Shown here piece after piece: positions 12,997 through 24,883 of a DNA stretch of 64,000 nt. Made by a program: the position numbers and the translations under genes. Under the pieces are notes generated by a model. That model made no database searches. It was given only the letters and a program-made list of their open reading frames with translations, and was not told the origin of the DNA. This DNA comes from Xestospongia muta (taxonomy: Eukaryota; Porifera; Demospongiae; Haplosclerida; Petrosiidae): positions 3,720,501 through 3,784,500 of the forward strand of contig OY848928.1 in NCBI GenBank assembly GCA_963693285.1, in the 5' to 3' direction. How positions within the stretch are numbered: the stretch's first letter is position 1; the number at the start of each line of letters is the position of its first letter.

Positions 12997-13302
12997 ACTA
13001 GATTTGTATTATCAGTATTTGTATAGCTATGTAGTATTAGAAGAAGTAACAAAAATAGCTTTTAACTCAATACAGTAAAAAATACAAAATAAGTTTGTTA
13101 ATTTTATATGCAATAAAATACATGTGTGTTCAAAATATTAGGCTTTTTGTAGCATTGATAAAATGTCTTTAATAATATTTTCTTTATTAAAAAAAAATCT
13201 CAGGATTCAATAACATTATTATTTAACATTATTTAGATTAGCACTTACAAAAATCTGCATCTATAGAGTGGCTAAGTTAAAATATATTGTAAACACACAT
13301 GA
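12997..13302. terminator. Shared 3' region of convergent A2 and B2
   Basis: An AATAAA signal for A2 is at 13112-13117 and a minus-strand signal (TTTATT at 13183-13188) serves B2. The arrangement and spacing match the A1/B1 spacer. Confidence 0.7.
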
Positions 13303-15583
13303 CTACAATGTGAACGCAATTACACTTAATGTAAATGAACAAAGTGATAAAAGAGACACTGAGAACTGTACCATATTACCGCAACCACTGATCCCAGCAT
13401 GAGGGGGCTTGAACTTATCTTCATCATGGATATTAAATGTGTTAGTAATGGTCGGTGTAAAGGTGGATTTTGTCATTTTGTAATAAGCAGTGGTGGTAAA
13501 CAGATATGATGACAGTTGCTTGTAATATGATAAACTAGAAGAATAACCAATTTTATCTCTGCTTTTTAGTGTTGTAGTGGTTATTAATTTGGAGGTCGTT
13601 GAAGTTGGAGATATTGTTGTTATAATAGATGTAGATTGACCAGGCATTGCAGTGAAATTGAAGTCACTGTTAGGATCGATGCAATAGTTACTAAATACTG
13701 TTGTACCATTAGGACATGAGTTCAGACATTGTAATGTTTGTGGGTCTCTGAAATATTTACAACTATCACAATACACAGAAAAGCAATGTTTAGTCTGTAC
13801 ACATGACAATGGACATACTGAAGGTATTTTTTTAACAGAATCTGGTGTGGTCTTTGTGCCATAAAGTACAACCTTAACATTACTCACTTTGACATTTCCT
13901 ACAGTTGAACGATATGAGACAGTACACATCCAATCACCAATAGGGTTTTCACCCCAGAAATGTAAGCTCATAAAAGGCCAATGAAAGTATCCATTAGTGT
14001 TAATAAAATCTCTGTTACGATATGGCAGCAAGGTAGAAGTCGTTCCCTGTGGCGAAGTTAAGGAGACACTAATGTCGCCTCTTCTGGCTTGTTCATGATA
14101 AAGTATATCATCTACTCTAGGGACATCATCATACAGTGCATTATAATAATCACTATAGTCATATTGTACATCTTGTGCTAATAGTGTTAGTGACAATTGT
14201 ACTACCACATGTTCTAAATAAGTGATGTTTGTTGGATTTATGACTGTGTCTTGATTTGATGCAGATGATGTCACCATCCATTTAATATTAACTGGAGACA
14301 ATTTAGAAGCATAACTAGATGAAATGTAGAGATTTACCAATAAATAACTAATTAATAACAAGCTGAAAAATCCACTTACAATGACTTAACGTCTGGTACA
14401 ATCTCTTGTACAATTTGTGTAGGTACATTAACCCAGTGACGAGCATGTATCACCATTGCTTCAGCATCAATAGCTCCAAACCCAAACTGACTACTAACAT
14501 TTAGTCCAGCACCATTTGTTATCCACAATGGTAAATGTTTCTTTGTTAGAAATGGTTCGGCATTAGCAGTATATACTATTAGATATTGTACATCTCTCCA
14601 GGTAAGAGCAGGGCTATATGAGAAGATGATACTATATATAATTGGACTATGTATTTTGTAACCATACTTGGCTTGCAATGCCAAAGCTACCACACTAGCA
14701 GCTAATGGAGTAGCTGCACTAGTTCCAGTGAAACTTTTAGTACATCTATTTCCAAGGGTTGTAGAAAGCTGAGTAAAAATAGAAGCAACAATGTCAATTT
14801 TTTTTCAAGGTAGTCCTTACTACATGCATCTTGTAAGTTGTATTGGAGCTGAAGCTATAAGTAACAGCCATCTTTGCACTACATTGTTCATCGTAGTATG
14901 TAGGGTTTCCTCGATCATCTACTGATCCAATTGCTATAGTATAAATACTATTCACATATCCATCAGCAGCACAGGAATCTTCACGTAAACCTCCATTCCC
15001 AGCAGCCCATACATATATACTTCCTTTACCATCACGACCCTAATATAGTATGATGTTCTATAATTCCAATTGATGGATTAATTAGCTTACTTTATTCGCA
15101 CCATTTTCAAGGGCCATTCTAGTTAGTATTCGTGGACCTTCCACTGTGAATCCATTATCAGATGGTCCCCAACTGTTGCTATAAATATCAATGTTGTTGT
15201 ATTTATGATTTAAAGCAACTGCTTCCTGTATATCAGTTGACCCTTGACCTGTAATAAGCCGAAGACCTGAAAAGGAGTAAGAAAAGTAATTGGAATGAAC
15301 TAATGATTGTACACCCTTGGCCTTTACCTGCTATTTTAGCATCATAGGCAACCCCAGTTCCACAGATACCATTACTTTTATTCATTGCAATGATTCCAGC
15401 ACATTTTGTACCATGAGCATCTCGATAAATGAAAGAATTGCGAGGGCTTGGATCAGGATCTTGACCAACAAAATCATAACTGGAATTATCATCCTATTTT
15501 ATCATAAGATGAATTTTATAAGTAAAGATGTATTATACTGCTCACATAATTTCCAGACAAATCAGGATGTGTATGTTGTAAGC
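13303..15583 (-). pseudogene. Proprotein convertase B2, lacking the first four exons
   Basis: The exons on the minus strand are 15546-15583, 15328-15493, 15091-15266, 14821-15039, 14668-14768, 14380-14613 and 13303-14314, all of B3 length. His, oxyanion Asn and catalytic Ser motifs, P domain, Cys-rich repeat and hydrophobic end are present. As in B1, the signal peptide, prodomain and catalytic Asp exons are missing, and similarity to B3 ends in the same intron near 15766. A Gly-to-Ser change (AAGVV to AASVV) follows the catalytic Ser region. The final ATG-initiated open frame is long (352 codons from 14361), but it starts inside an intron of B3-type genes and is not evidence of a new start. 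It is probably inactive as a protease. Confidence 0.75.
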
Positions 15584-18104
15584 CTATGTAAGGAAGTGAA
15601 AGAGTTGTATATTACAATTATTGGGCACTTCACACATTGAATAAAACAATATGAGTGTAACCATACATGTCTGATTATATTGTCATTGACTCATTGTGAT
15701 CTCATAGTGGTAACATATATTATATATCCCATAATGAGTTCATAATCCATACATTTTGAATGAGAGTGCTTGTTGTATACAAAGGATATAGAACATGAGG
15801 AGGCATTTAATAACAGTGATGATATCTGTTCATTGATTTCTTAAAGTAAAATAATTTATTGTGAATATACTAAAGTTTGTTTGTTTGCATATTTCTCTAA
15901 GTCATTAAATTTAAATAGTTTATTCAATTAATTAATTAAAAAGGAAACCAAATAACAGTTTACAAAGTCTGGAGGGGTTATGATCTTCACAGGAAAGATG
16001 TCAGGCTCACACTTTGACAAACTAGAGACATAAAAATTGAATTTCTTTCAACCCAAAGACAAGAATTATTGGTATTTCGGTAATACAATCCTATATCATT
16101 TTGGAAGAATATCAAAAAGGTATCCATCAAATAGTAGTTATCATTGTTAATAATTAATTTAGCTATAATTATTTGAAAAAGCTATAATATATATTGTCAT
16201 TTTTTAAGAATTTGTCACACATATATAATATGCAATGGGATACAAAAATAGCTTCTAAGTTTGTATCCCATATATAAATAACAAGTTATATTGTATGTAT
16301 AAATATATTATAGGTAGGTATGGACAAAAGCTGAACAAATAAGTATATTATGAGTGTACTTGAATTAATCTTTTTAAAATAAATATATAGGTTATCTTTA
16401 TTGGTCTGCTCCCAATATTACATGATGATATTGTGTGATGTAGTAATGAGTATAAATATCAAATTTTATAGCAACTACTATACTGGCTGAATAAGTTGAT
16501 TATTGTTGATGAATATTATTTGATAATTACACTGTCTATGGTTGAGAACTCCTGATGGATAGTAACATTGAGTATGTAACATTTTACAAAGGAGATTTCA
16601 TTTCCTTGCTCTTTAGATCTTCTTTCTTCTAACGTAGATAAATCATAATATGTCTAATAGCTGACTGTTTCACTCACCCAACCCATTCTAAGTGTAAATT
16701 TTTGAACATCTTCAAGTAATTTTTTATTTTAGTAATGTATGGAGCCCAAAGTTAAGAAGGATATTCAAGATGAAGTCATATGGTAGAGGAATGAAGATAT
16801 AACAGCAAGTCAATTTCAACATTTCTATACAACTACCTGTGCAATAGTCTATAATCTTTTTGTCTTTTGTTGAACAGAACAAAATATACTCATACCAACT
16901 AACTCCTTCATGAGTATTACACCAAGATATTTTAATATATTTAATTCTTGAAGAATCTATCCATCAAGTGTTTATAAACAACTAAAAGATATTGCAGATT
17001 TCTTACATATTAGTAACATACAAGCACACTTGAGATGATTCAGCTGAAGAAGTTGTCTTGTTATTATGACCATTTTTCGCAAGGTTGATTTCTTATTGAA
17101 CGTGAATGTCTAATTACTGGTAGCCTAATTTTAAAAAACAATCAAAATGAAAGGCACTAAAGTGCCGAACCTCGCTGTAGTTTCTAAGTTATTTATAAAT
17201 TCTATGCCAGCTTAGGCCCAGCTATGATGTTGTTATTGCAAGAAAATTTATTAACATTCCAGAAGGTGTGGTTATAAAATGGTAATTTTGTCATTCTGTA
17301 TATGCTCATTAATTGTTGCTTCATTTCTAGCTTTGCCATGTTTGTGAAGCAGTAACTGAGTAAGTGATAGTATCATTCAATTGCCAAGCAAGATTAAGTG
17401 CTAATTTCGTGATGAAAAGTTTCTCTGAGTCTTTACATGACCCTTTAAAATGTATCAATATTTCATATACAAAATTTATTGTAACTTGAAGATGAAACGT
17501 TCTCTGGAAACGTCCCGTAGTACAAATATAAATCGATATATTATCTATTAGTAGCAGTCTTTTCAGTGCTTGGAGACGTTTCCTGAATGCGTTACTTCGC
17601 TCCAAGTCCACAAAACATTTTTCAGAACTTTTCTAACGATTACTTCGACCAACGGCCTTCTATCTTGCTGATCCGTATTCCTCTGAGATTGTTTACAACA
17701 TACTAAAAAATCTCCACGTTAAGTTTTTTACTTTTCGAGAAACGCCACTTGACCTCTGCAGCCTGAAAATTCTTTTGCGAGTTTTAAGCTTCTGTTTTCC
17801 TTGACGATGTGCTTGATACTACTGTTGTAAAGTCCACATGTTTTTCTATTCGTTGCTAAACGTTGGTAGCTGCTAATGCTTCGGTTGCCAAGTTATAGCA
17901 GTTCAAAAAAAAACAACCCTGTAACAGACACACACACACACACACACACAAACAGAGACTACAGTACCCTCGCTATGCGCCCACGCACAGCGAGGTTAAT
18001 GATCTTAGATAGTAAGTCACATGTTACATTTTACCAAATCTAACCAATCAAGGTTATTTTAAAAAACTTCTGTGCGGTTGCTTATGTTTATAAGCTATAT
18101 GGTA
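15584..18104. other. Gene-free spacer between B2 and A3, with an insertion
   Basis: Up to about 17120 this is the second copy of the spacer left of A2. From about 17125 to 18090 it contains DNA absent from the A2 spacer, including the inverted-repeat element at 17153-17997. No credible gene is seen. A minus-strand open frame at 17327-17611 lies inside the element and looks random. Confidence 0.6.
17153..17997 (+). mobile_element. Non-autonomous inverted-repeat element with terminal hairpin (copy 1)
   Basis: The left end carries the palindrome GGCACTAAAGTGCC followed by AACCTCGCTG. The right end has the same 10 bp inverted (CAGCGAGGTT). Just inside the right end is a hairpin at 17968-17995 with arms CCTCGCT and AGCGAGG plus an inner TGCG/CGCA pair, preceded by a CA microsatellite. 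A second copy of opposite orientation at 33740-34220 shares both ends and internal blocks such as TTAACATTCCA. There is no transposase. It lies about 150 bp upstream of the A3 TATA box and is absent from A2. Confidence 0.7.
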
Positions 18105-18226
18105 TTGACGTTTTTTGCCGTCAAGATGGGGCGTGGTAGGGTGGGGACGAGAGTATATAAATTTCCAAGAGTGCTATTTATTGTACGATGTCAAGCCTAA
18201 TAAATTTATTAACTAACTTTATTAGG
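18105..18226 (+). promoter_or_regulatory. A3 core promoter and 5' leader
   Basis: It has the same elements as A2: TTGACG/CGTCAA half-sites at 18105-18124 (spacer one base longer), a G-rich GGGCGTGG block, TATATAAA at 18154-18161, and the leader inverted repeat CCTAATAAA (18196-18204) with TTTATTAGG (18218-18226). Upstream of 18090 the sequence differs from A2 because of an insertion. Confidence 0.55.
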
Positions 18227-18240
18227 ATAGAAACAAGACT

Positions 18241-21200
18241 ATGGCAGGTGTAGCATGCGCTTTTATTGTTCTTCTTTGCAGTCTACTATGTTCTACTGTG
18301 TCATTGATACAGTATCAAAAGATAGTTATTCGTTATAGTAACAGCTGGGCAGTAGAGGTTACTGGAGGGAAGGACAAAGCTGATGAAATTGCTGAGAGAC
18401 ATGGCTTGATCAATTTAGGACCTGTAAGTATGACAATGATATTTTTGCTCACACTAACCACTGCTATTATTCTAGATTGGTTCATTAAATAATATGTACC
18501 ATTTTCTTCTTGATTCTGATGGTGATCATCAAGTAAAAGATCTAATTGGTGGAGAGATCCAATACCATACTAATGCTCTTAAAACAGAGAAAGAGGTAAT
18601 GCATAAATAATTGCATAATAGAGAATGTCCTGTTGTAAAAACCATTATGTTTTTAGTAGAATAATTATGATATGAATGGTCCATGAAAAGACATAGTAAA
18701 AATTGAAAAATGCTATCATTGTCTGATTGTATAGGTTGGTTATGTAAAACAGCAAACATTACATACCTGGCAAAAGAAATATCTACAACTTACTGCTAAT
18801 ACTGACCCACTATGGAGTTTGCAGTGGTGTCTGGTAAGTCATTATGATATGTATTGACGTGTCATGACTAATAGCATTAATTAGTACCGGTTCATTCTAT
18901 GAATAACTTTGTAATTACTGTCATAGGAAGTTATTCATTCATGACTTACTCCTAATCTATCTTAATAGTTGTATCTTAATAATATTTTAAACTGAAGTTC
19001 ATAAATAATGGCTGAGGTATGGCGGGAGAGTAACATTCCTCAGTGTCAGTTTCATTTCTTAAGACCCTTTATGATCCATGAAGCTAATCAAAGCGAACAG
19101 AAATACAAGGTTTAGAAAAATTGATAACATTTCTGTGAGTTTTTTCTACTAACTACTAGTTGCTATAGATTCTCTGGTAAATATCACACTATGACATTAT
19201 GATATAAGGGTAAATTCCCTCATAGATTAGAGTATGTAATGTATACATGTAATATGTGCTGTGTATGTTTATATACATAATATAGTAATATGTTGAACTT
19301 TATGACATAATAATATAATACATTAATAGACTGTTGTATCAATAGTGGAATGCACACTTGTCACAGCTTGTTTGTTCACTATCATAAGTTCACAATACAA
19401 CAGTTGTGACAAGAAATCTAATAGAATGTTAATATACTATTGTAATTTATTGGTTAAAACAATTTTAATAATGAAGACAATACATATTTATGATACTTCA
19501 TCCCAAAAATATGGACTACCATCATTTTGTATATTACTGACTTTGTTGTTTAATATCCCGTTTATTGCATGTAAGATCTAGTGAGATATCACATTCCTTT
19601 TGACTTCTTTCATCCAGTCTTGACATAACGTTTCAGCAGGTAATTTACTTGGACCACCTTCACTGGAGAGACATTGTAAGAAAAGTTGACAATCTTCTTG
19701 TAACTTGGAAATATCATCATCTGAAGTGTCATAAGTAGAAATGGTGTTATTAGAAGTAGTGTGATTAAATATTATTCATATATTGTGCCTACACTTCCTT
19801 GTAGTTACCTTGTATTGTATATACACAGCTATTGTTTTATATTAACTGCTTCATATATATAAACAAGTAAATAGAAACATATTCTAAAAAATGAAATGGT
19901 ATGATTAGAAGTATAGTATGATTAACCGATCAGTTTTTACAGTGTGGTAGAAATGGCAATTGCATCATCCATACATAATAGCACAGGTGGTGCAAACAAT
20001 TTAGGATACTCACCAACTATATCAATAATATTCATGTGTTGTGCTTACACTTCCTTGTAATTATCTGGTATTATATATACATAGCTATTGTTTTAGATTA
20101 ACTACTTCATCTACAATAAATAAACAACCTTTTGTAGAAAGTGAAGTAAATGTAGGGATAACTAATATCAGTCTAATATAAAGAATGCATACAAGATAAT
20201 AGTGATATCAATTGCATCATTCCTATATAATAGCACAGAAGGCACAAACAATTTAAAATATTTACCAACTATATCACTTATTAATAAATAATATTAATGA
20301 CATATTTTTGCATTCTATGGCTATTCTATTATGTAGGGATGATGCAATTGCCATTCCTATTATTTTGTTTGAATTCTTTCTATTAGACTGTTGTTAACCA
20401 TCCCTACACTTGCTTCATTTTTTTAGAAACTGCACTGCTGTTGTGTGCATGATATCATCTGAAGTGTCATAATTAGAAGTGGTATTATTAGAAGTAGTAT
20501 GATTAAATAATATTCATGTGTTGTGCCTACACTTCCTTGTAGTTACCTTGTATTGTATATACACAGCTATTGTTTTATATTAATTATTTCAGATATATAA
20601 ACAAACAAATAAAATACATTTTTAAAATGAAATTAACGTACAGATGAGTAATATCAAACCACTACATCCCTACATAGAAGCCATACACAAGGAATACATG
20701 AATATAATTTTATGTTTGGATTTACTGGGCTGTTATTGGACTAGACTACTGGACTGACCTTTTGACCTCACAAAACTTGTAGATTGAGTGTATTCGACCA
20801 CACATCTTTTCTTAGTTTCATTTTATTTCACAACTAAAGCACTCAATTTCATGTGCTAATAGAAATAATGCATAAAATATGATGGAATAAAAAGTAGAGC
20901 AGATATATCTATATAGTACACAGAAATTTGGTTAATATGAATGATGCAAGTAATCTTTAAGATTTTTTAAAGTGATGATAATGAGCAGGAGGATTAAGGT
21001 CACTAGGCAGAGAGTTTCAAAGAATGAGTGAAGGGCAGCAGAAGATCAAGAGAATAGAACTGAAACATTGTTAAGGTGATGGTGCCTAAAGGATGTCATA
21101 AGAGGACATTGGAGTGAGAGAATAGGATATAGAAAAAGAGAAAACCATAAAAGAGTCTTTTACTTTAGACTTCTTATGGGACTGCTTGTTTCATACAACT

Positions 21201-24200
21201 GTTTCAACAAGGTATTGTGCCCTTGATACTGCCATTCCTACTTTGGGCTTGTTCAAGATGCTTTTGCAGCCATCTCTACATTTAATGGTTTTTTTAGAAA
21301 TTTTATTTACTTATAACTTATAAGATTGGCTCACAATTGCAGTGACACTTAGCTTCAATTTCCTTATCTTTATAAAGTTTTCTTTAATGAAGTAGCCAAC
21401 TTCATTTTTTACCTAAGGCTCTATATTTTTGTTTATGATACATCTGTAGAAAAATCTGTTCATTACAATTAGTTAATTAGTCTTCTTTATCCTGTCATGT
21501 ATTGACATGTACACTGTGTAGTGATGTAACTTGATATTCAAAGATTCTCAGATTTGTGATATGTCTTAAAATAATTCAAATTTTTATCATATATAGCAAA
21601 TTATAATTTGTTGCTTATTTTAGAAGAATACTGGTCAAACTGGATATACTACTTTACTATTAGATATCAATGTAGAACCAGCTTGGATACAAGGATATAC
21701 TGGTAATGGTATCATTGTAGGTGTGGTTGATGATGGTAAGTAACTATATTGTAAAAATCTATGGCTGTCTATATGATTGCTTTTAATCACTTTAGTATAT
21801 AATTAGTCCATACTTATAACATATGTCGATACTGAATACCAAACCTTCTCTATATAGTAAACCTTATAGAGGTGTCTTTGATAAAGAAATTATATAGCAT
21901 ATTAAAATATTTAATGTGGATCTAGATGAAGTAATGTGATAGAGAAAATGACATAGAATATCCTTTATGTGAGGTTTTGTTGTAATTAATTCTTTTCCTT
22001 CTGTAGGCATGGAACATACTCATAAGGACTTGGTTGATAACTATGTAAGTTGATATAGTCTCCTTATAAAGTTAACTATATACTTACATGTATTATAAGA
22101 TTTACAGCGTTATAAGTACTGTGGTATGATATTAATGGTTGCTCCTTGTATTGAAGTCTCTATCTAAAGTACTTATCACAATTGATAAAGGAAATTCCAT
22201 GCTCCCAAATAACTATAATATAATATTGTTATAATTGTATGTAACCAACCATCTTTTATATATACACTGTTAAAATAGATTATTGTTTTAACTGATTCAC
22301 AGTCACTTGGGATACATGTATTCTCATAAAATGCATTGGAAAATATTAAGAACATATGCAATTTTTATTACTAACTACAATGGAATTGCACAGTTCATAT
22401 ACTTAAACAAGCCTTCTCATGTATATAGCATGTCTTATTGATTCCATATATCTTCATGTAGGTATCAACTTACAGCTATGACTATTATAGTTATGATAAT
22501 AATCCTTCTCCTTCTGGATCAGACTCACATGGAACAGCTTGTGCTGGAGAAATTGGTATGGTACATGCAAATGGTGTTTGTGGAGTGGGTGTGGCTTACA
22601 ATGCAAAACTAGCAGGTATAATAGCAAACATTAGAAGAAGTTTAATATAATTTTTATTTTTATGTAATTATTATAAGTATATTTTTCTAGTCTATTTGGT
22701 GTATATGTTTATAACTAGTAATTAACTATAGGAATTCGTTTGTTGGGTGGTGAAACAACTGATGCTCAAGATGCAAGTGCTGTGAGCCATCAACGAAATG
22801 CTATTGATATATATAGTAATAGTTGGGGTCCAGGTGATTATGGATGTACTGTTGGTGGACCAGAAACTTTAACACTCACTGCTCTAGAAGAAGGAACACA
22901 ATATGTAAGATTTTTATTCTCTAATAATATTAGAAATTGCTGAAATCAGAGACTAATATGAAACTGTGTTACAAATTGCTTAATGAAATAATCTTTGAAT
23001 CCATTCTAATGCAATTATTAGTCTGATTACTATCTTAGGGTCGAGGAGGGAAAGGTAACACCTTTACATGGGCAGCTGGTAATGGAGGAGGAGCTGATTA
23101 TTATTATGATACTTGTGCAGCTGATGGTTATTCTCAAAGCAGATATACCATATCAGTTGGTGCATATTCTCAAATTGGTGCTCCTGCTAGCTATGATGAG
23201 CCATGCTCTGCTAAATTTACTGTTGCTTATGTTGAGAATACACTGAATGAAAACCTACAAGTGGTATGTACAACACTATATTAATATACATATTGAACAT
23301 GAATTGTTTATATGTATATTCATACCATTATATGAGTGTATATTGATTCTCTTGTCAGGCAACATTAGCTCGTTATAGTCTATGTACTAAAAAATTTGAT
23401 GGGACTAGCTCAGCAACTCCATTAGTTTCTGGAGTTGTAGCATTGACATTGGAAGCTAAGTGAGTCCATGATATTGTCAGATGGCCTTATTACTTTATAT
23501 GTACTTTCAATTGATTTAGTTCTGATCTAACCTGGCGAGATATCTTGTATCTTATTGTGTATACATCTAACTCTGATTCTCTATTACTCAATACTAATGA
23601 TAAGTTTACAAATGGTGCTGGTCTAACAGTGAGTCATCACTTTGGTTTTGGAGCAATTGATGCTGATGCCATGGTAACACGAGCCAAGCATTGGGTCAAT
23701 GTACCTTCTGAAATATCACATACTTTAACTCCATCTATAACAACTGGGTTAGTTATTTTATAATACTTTGTTGATATAAGTTTTCATTTATACATGTGAC
23801 AGGTATGCAACACTTAGTTCACCACTTATTGTCACATTCACTTACTCTGGGCAGATAACTTATCTTGAACAGATTGTAGTTACTATGACACTTCATGCCA
23901 ATGGCTATCGTTATTACTTAGATGAAATAGATGCACTTTATAAATTATACGAAGATAGATATTATCTTAATTATAACTTTTATAATAACCGTGCGAAACG
24001 TGGTGATATCAGTGTCACTCTCACTTCTCCTCAAGGCTCTACTTCTACTTTACTGTTCAATCGACCTTATGATATTGTCACTACAGAAGGTTATCTCAAT
24101 TGGCCATTCTTAAGTGTCCTACACTGGGGCGAAAATCCTAATGGACAATGGACTATACGAGTGTACTGGAAGAACTCAAGGGGATCTGCTAGAATGAGTA

Positions 24201-24577
24201 ATATATCTGTTTCCTTATATGGTGTGTCTGGAACACCAACTGCAGTGTCTGAAACACCAACTGTAGTGTCTGAAACACCAACAGCAGTGTCTGGAAGACC
24301 AACTGGTGTGTCTGGAACACCAACTGTAGTGTCTGAAACACCAACAGCAGTGTCTGGAAGACCAACTGGTGTGTCTGGAACACCAACTGCAGTGTCTGGA
24401 ACACCAACTGCAGTGTCTGAAACACCAACAGCGGTGTCTGGAAGACTAACTGGTGTGTCTGGAACACCAACTCCAGTGTCTAGAACACCAACTGCAGTGT
24501 CTAACACAGCAGCTGGGATGACTGCTGTTCAAAGTTTGTTTATTGTGTTAGCCTTTATGTTGGTGCTTCTAATGTAA
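18241..24577 (+). CDS. Proprotein convertase A3, complete (family A, GPI-type)
   Basis: The predicted product has 735 residues in 11 exons: 18241-18423, 18476-18595, 18735-18833, 21624-21735, 22007-22044, 22462-22615, 22732-22904, 23039-23263, 23359-23459, 23520-23747 and 23803-24577. It is nearly identical to A2, with one extra codon in the signal peptide and 13 instead of 11 stalk heptads. The Asp (VVDDG), His (HGTACAG), Asn (WAAGNGG) and Ser (GTSSATPL) motifs are intact, as is the prodomain KK site. The C-terminus is the heptad stalk and a hydrophobic end lacking a cytoplasmic tail. The near identity of introns as well as exons to A2 shows a recent duplication or ongoing gene conversion. 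It forms a convergent pair with B3, the only complete B gene. Confidence 0.9.
20143..20416. mobile_element. Hairpin MITE-like element in A3 intron 3
   Basis: This is the duplicated copy of the hairpin element in A2 intron 3, with the same long inverted arms. It was carried along by the duplication of the A-B unit rather than inserted independently. Confidence 0.6.
20950..21140 (-). mobile_element. LINE reverse-transcriptase remnant, second copy
   Basis: This matches the remnant in A2 intron 3 almost base for base, including the in-frame stops. It is part of the duplicated unit. Confidence 0.4.
24224..24496 (+). repeat. 21-bp minisatellite in A3, 13 units
   Basis: There are thirteen 21-bp units. 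A higher-order pattern is visible: SGTPT-V, SETPTAV, SGRPTGV recurs, which suggests that blocks of three units were copied together. It codes for the A3 stalk. Confidence 0.95.
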
Positions 24578-24883
24578 ACTAGATTTGTATTATCAGTATT
24601 TGTATAGCTATGTAGTATTAGAAGTGCTAACAAAAAATAGCTTTTAACTCAATACAGTAAAAATACAAAATAAGTTTGTTAATTTTATATGCAATAAAAT
24701 ACATGTGTGTTCGAAATATTAGGCTTTTTGTAGTATTGATAAAATGTCTTTAATAATATTTTCTTTATTAAAAAACGATCTCAGGATTCAATAACATTAT
24801 TATTTAACATTATTTAGATTAGCACTTACAAAAATCTGCATCTATAGAGTGGCTAAGTTAAAATATATTGTAAACACACATGA
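24578..24883. terminator. Shared 3' region of convergent A3 and B3
   Basis: An AATAAA signal for A3 lies at 24693-24698 and a minus-strand signal (TTTATT at 24764-24769) serves B3. The spacing is as in the other two pairs. Confidence 0.7.

Noticed and set aside
17327..17611. 94-codon minus-strand frame
   Set aside because: It lies inside the non-autonomous inverted-repeat element, has no counterpart in the second copy and no recognisable domain.
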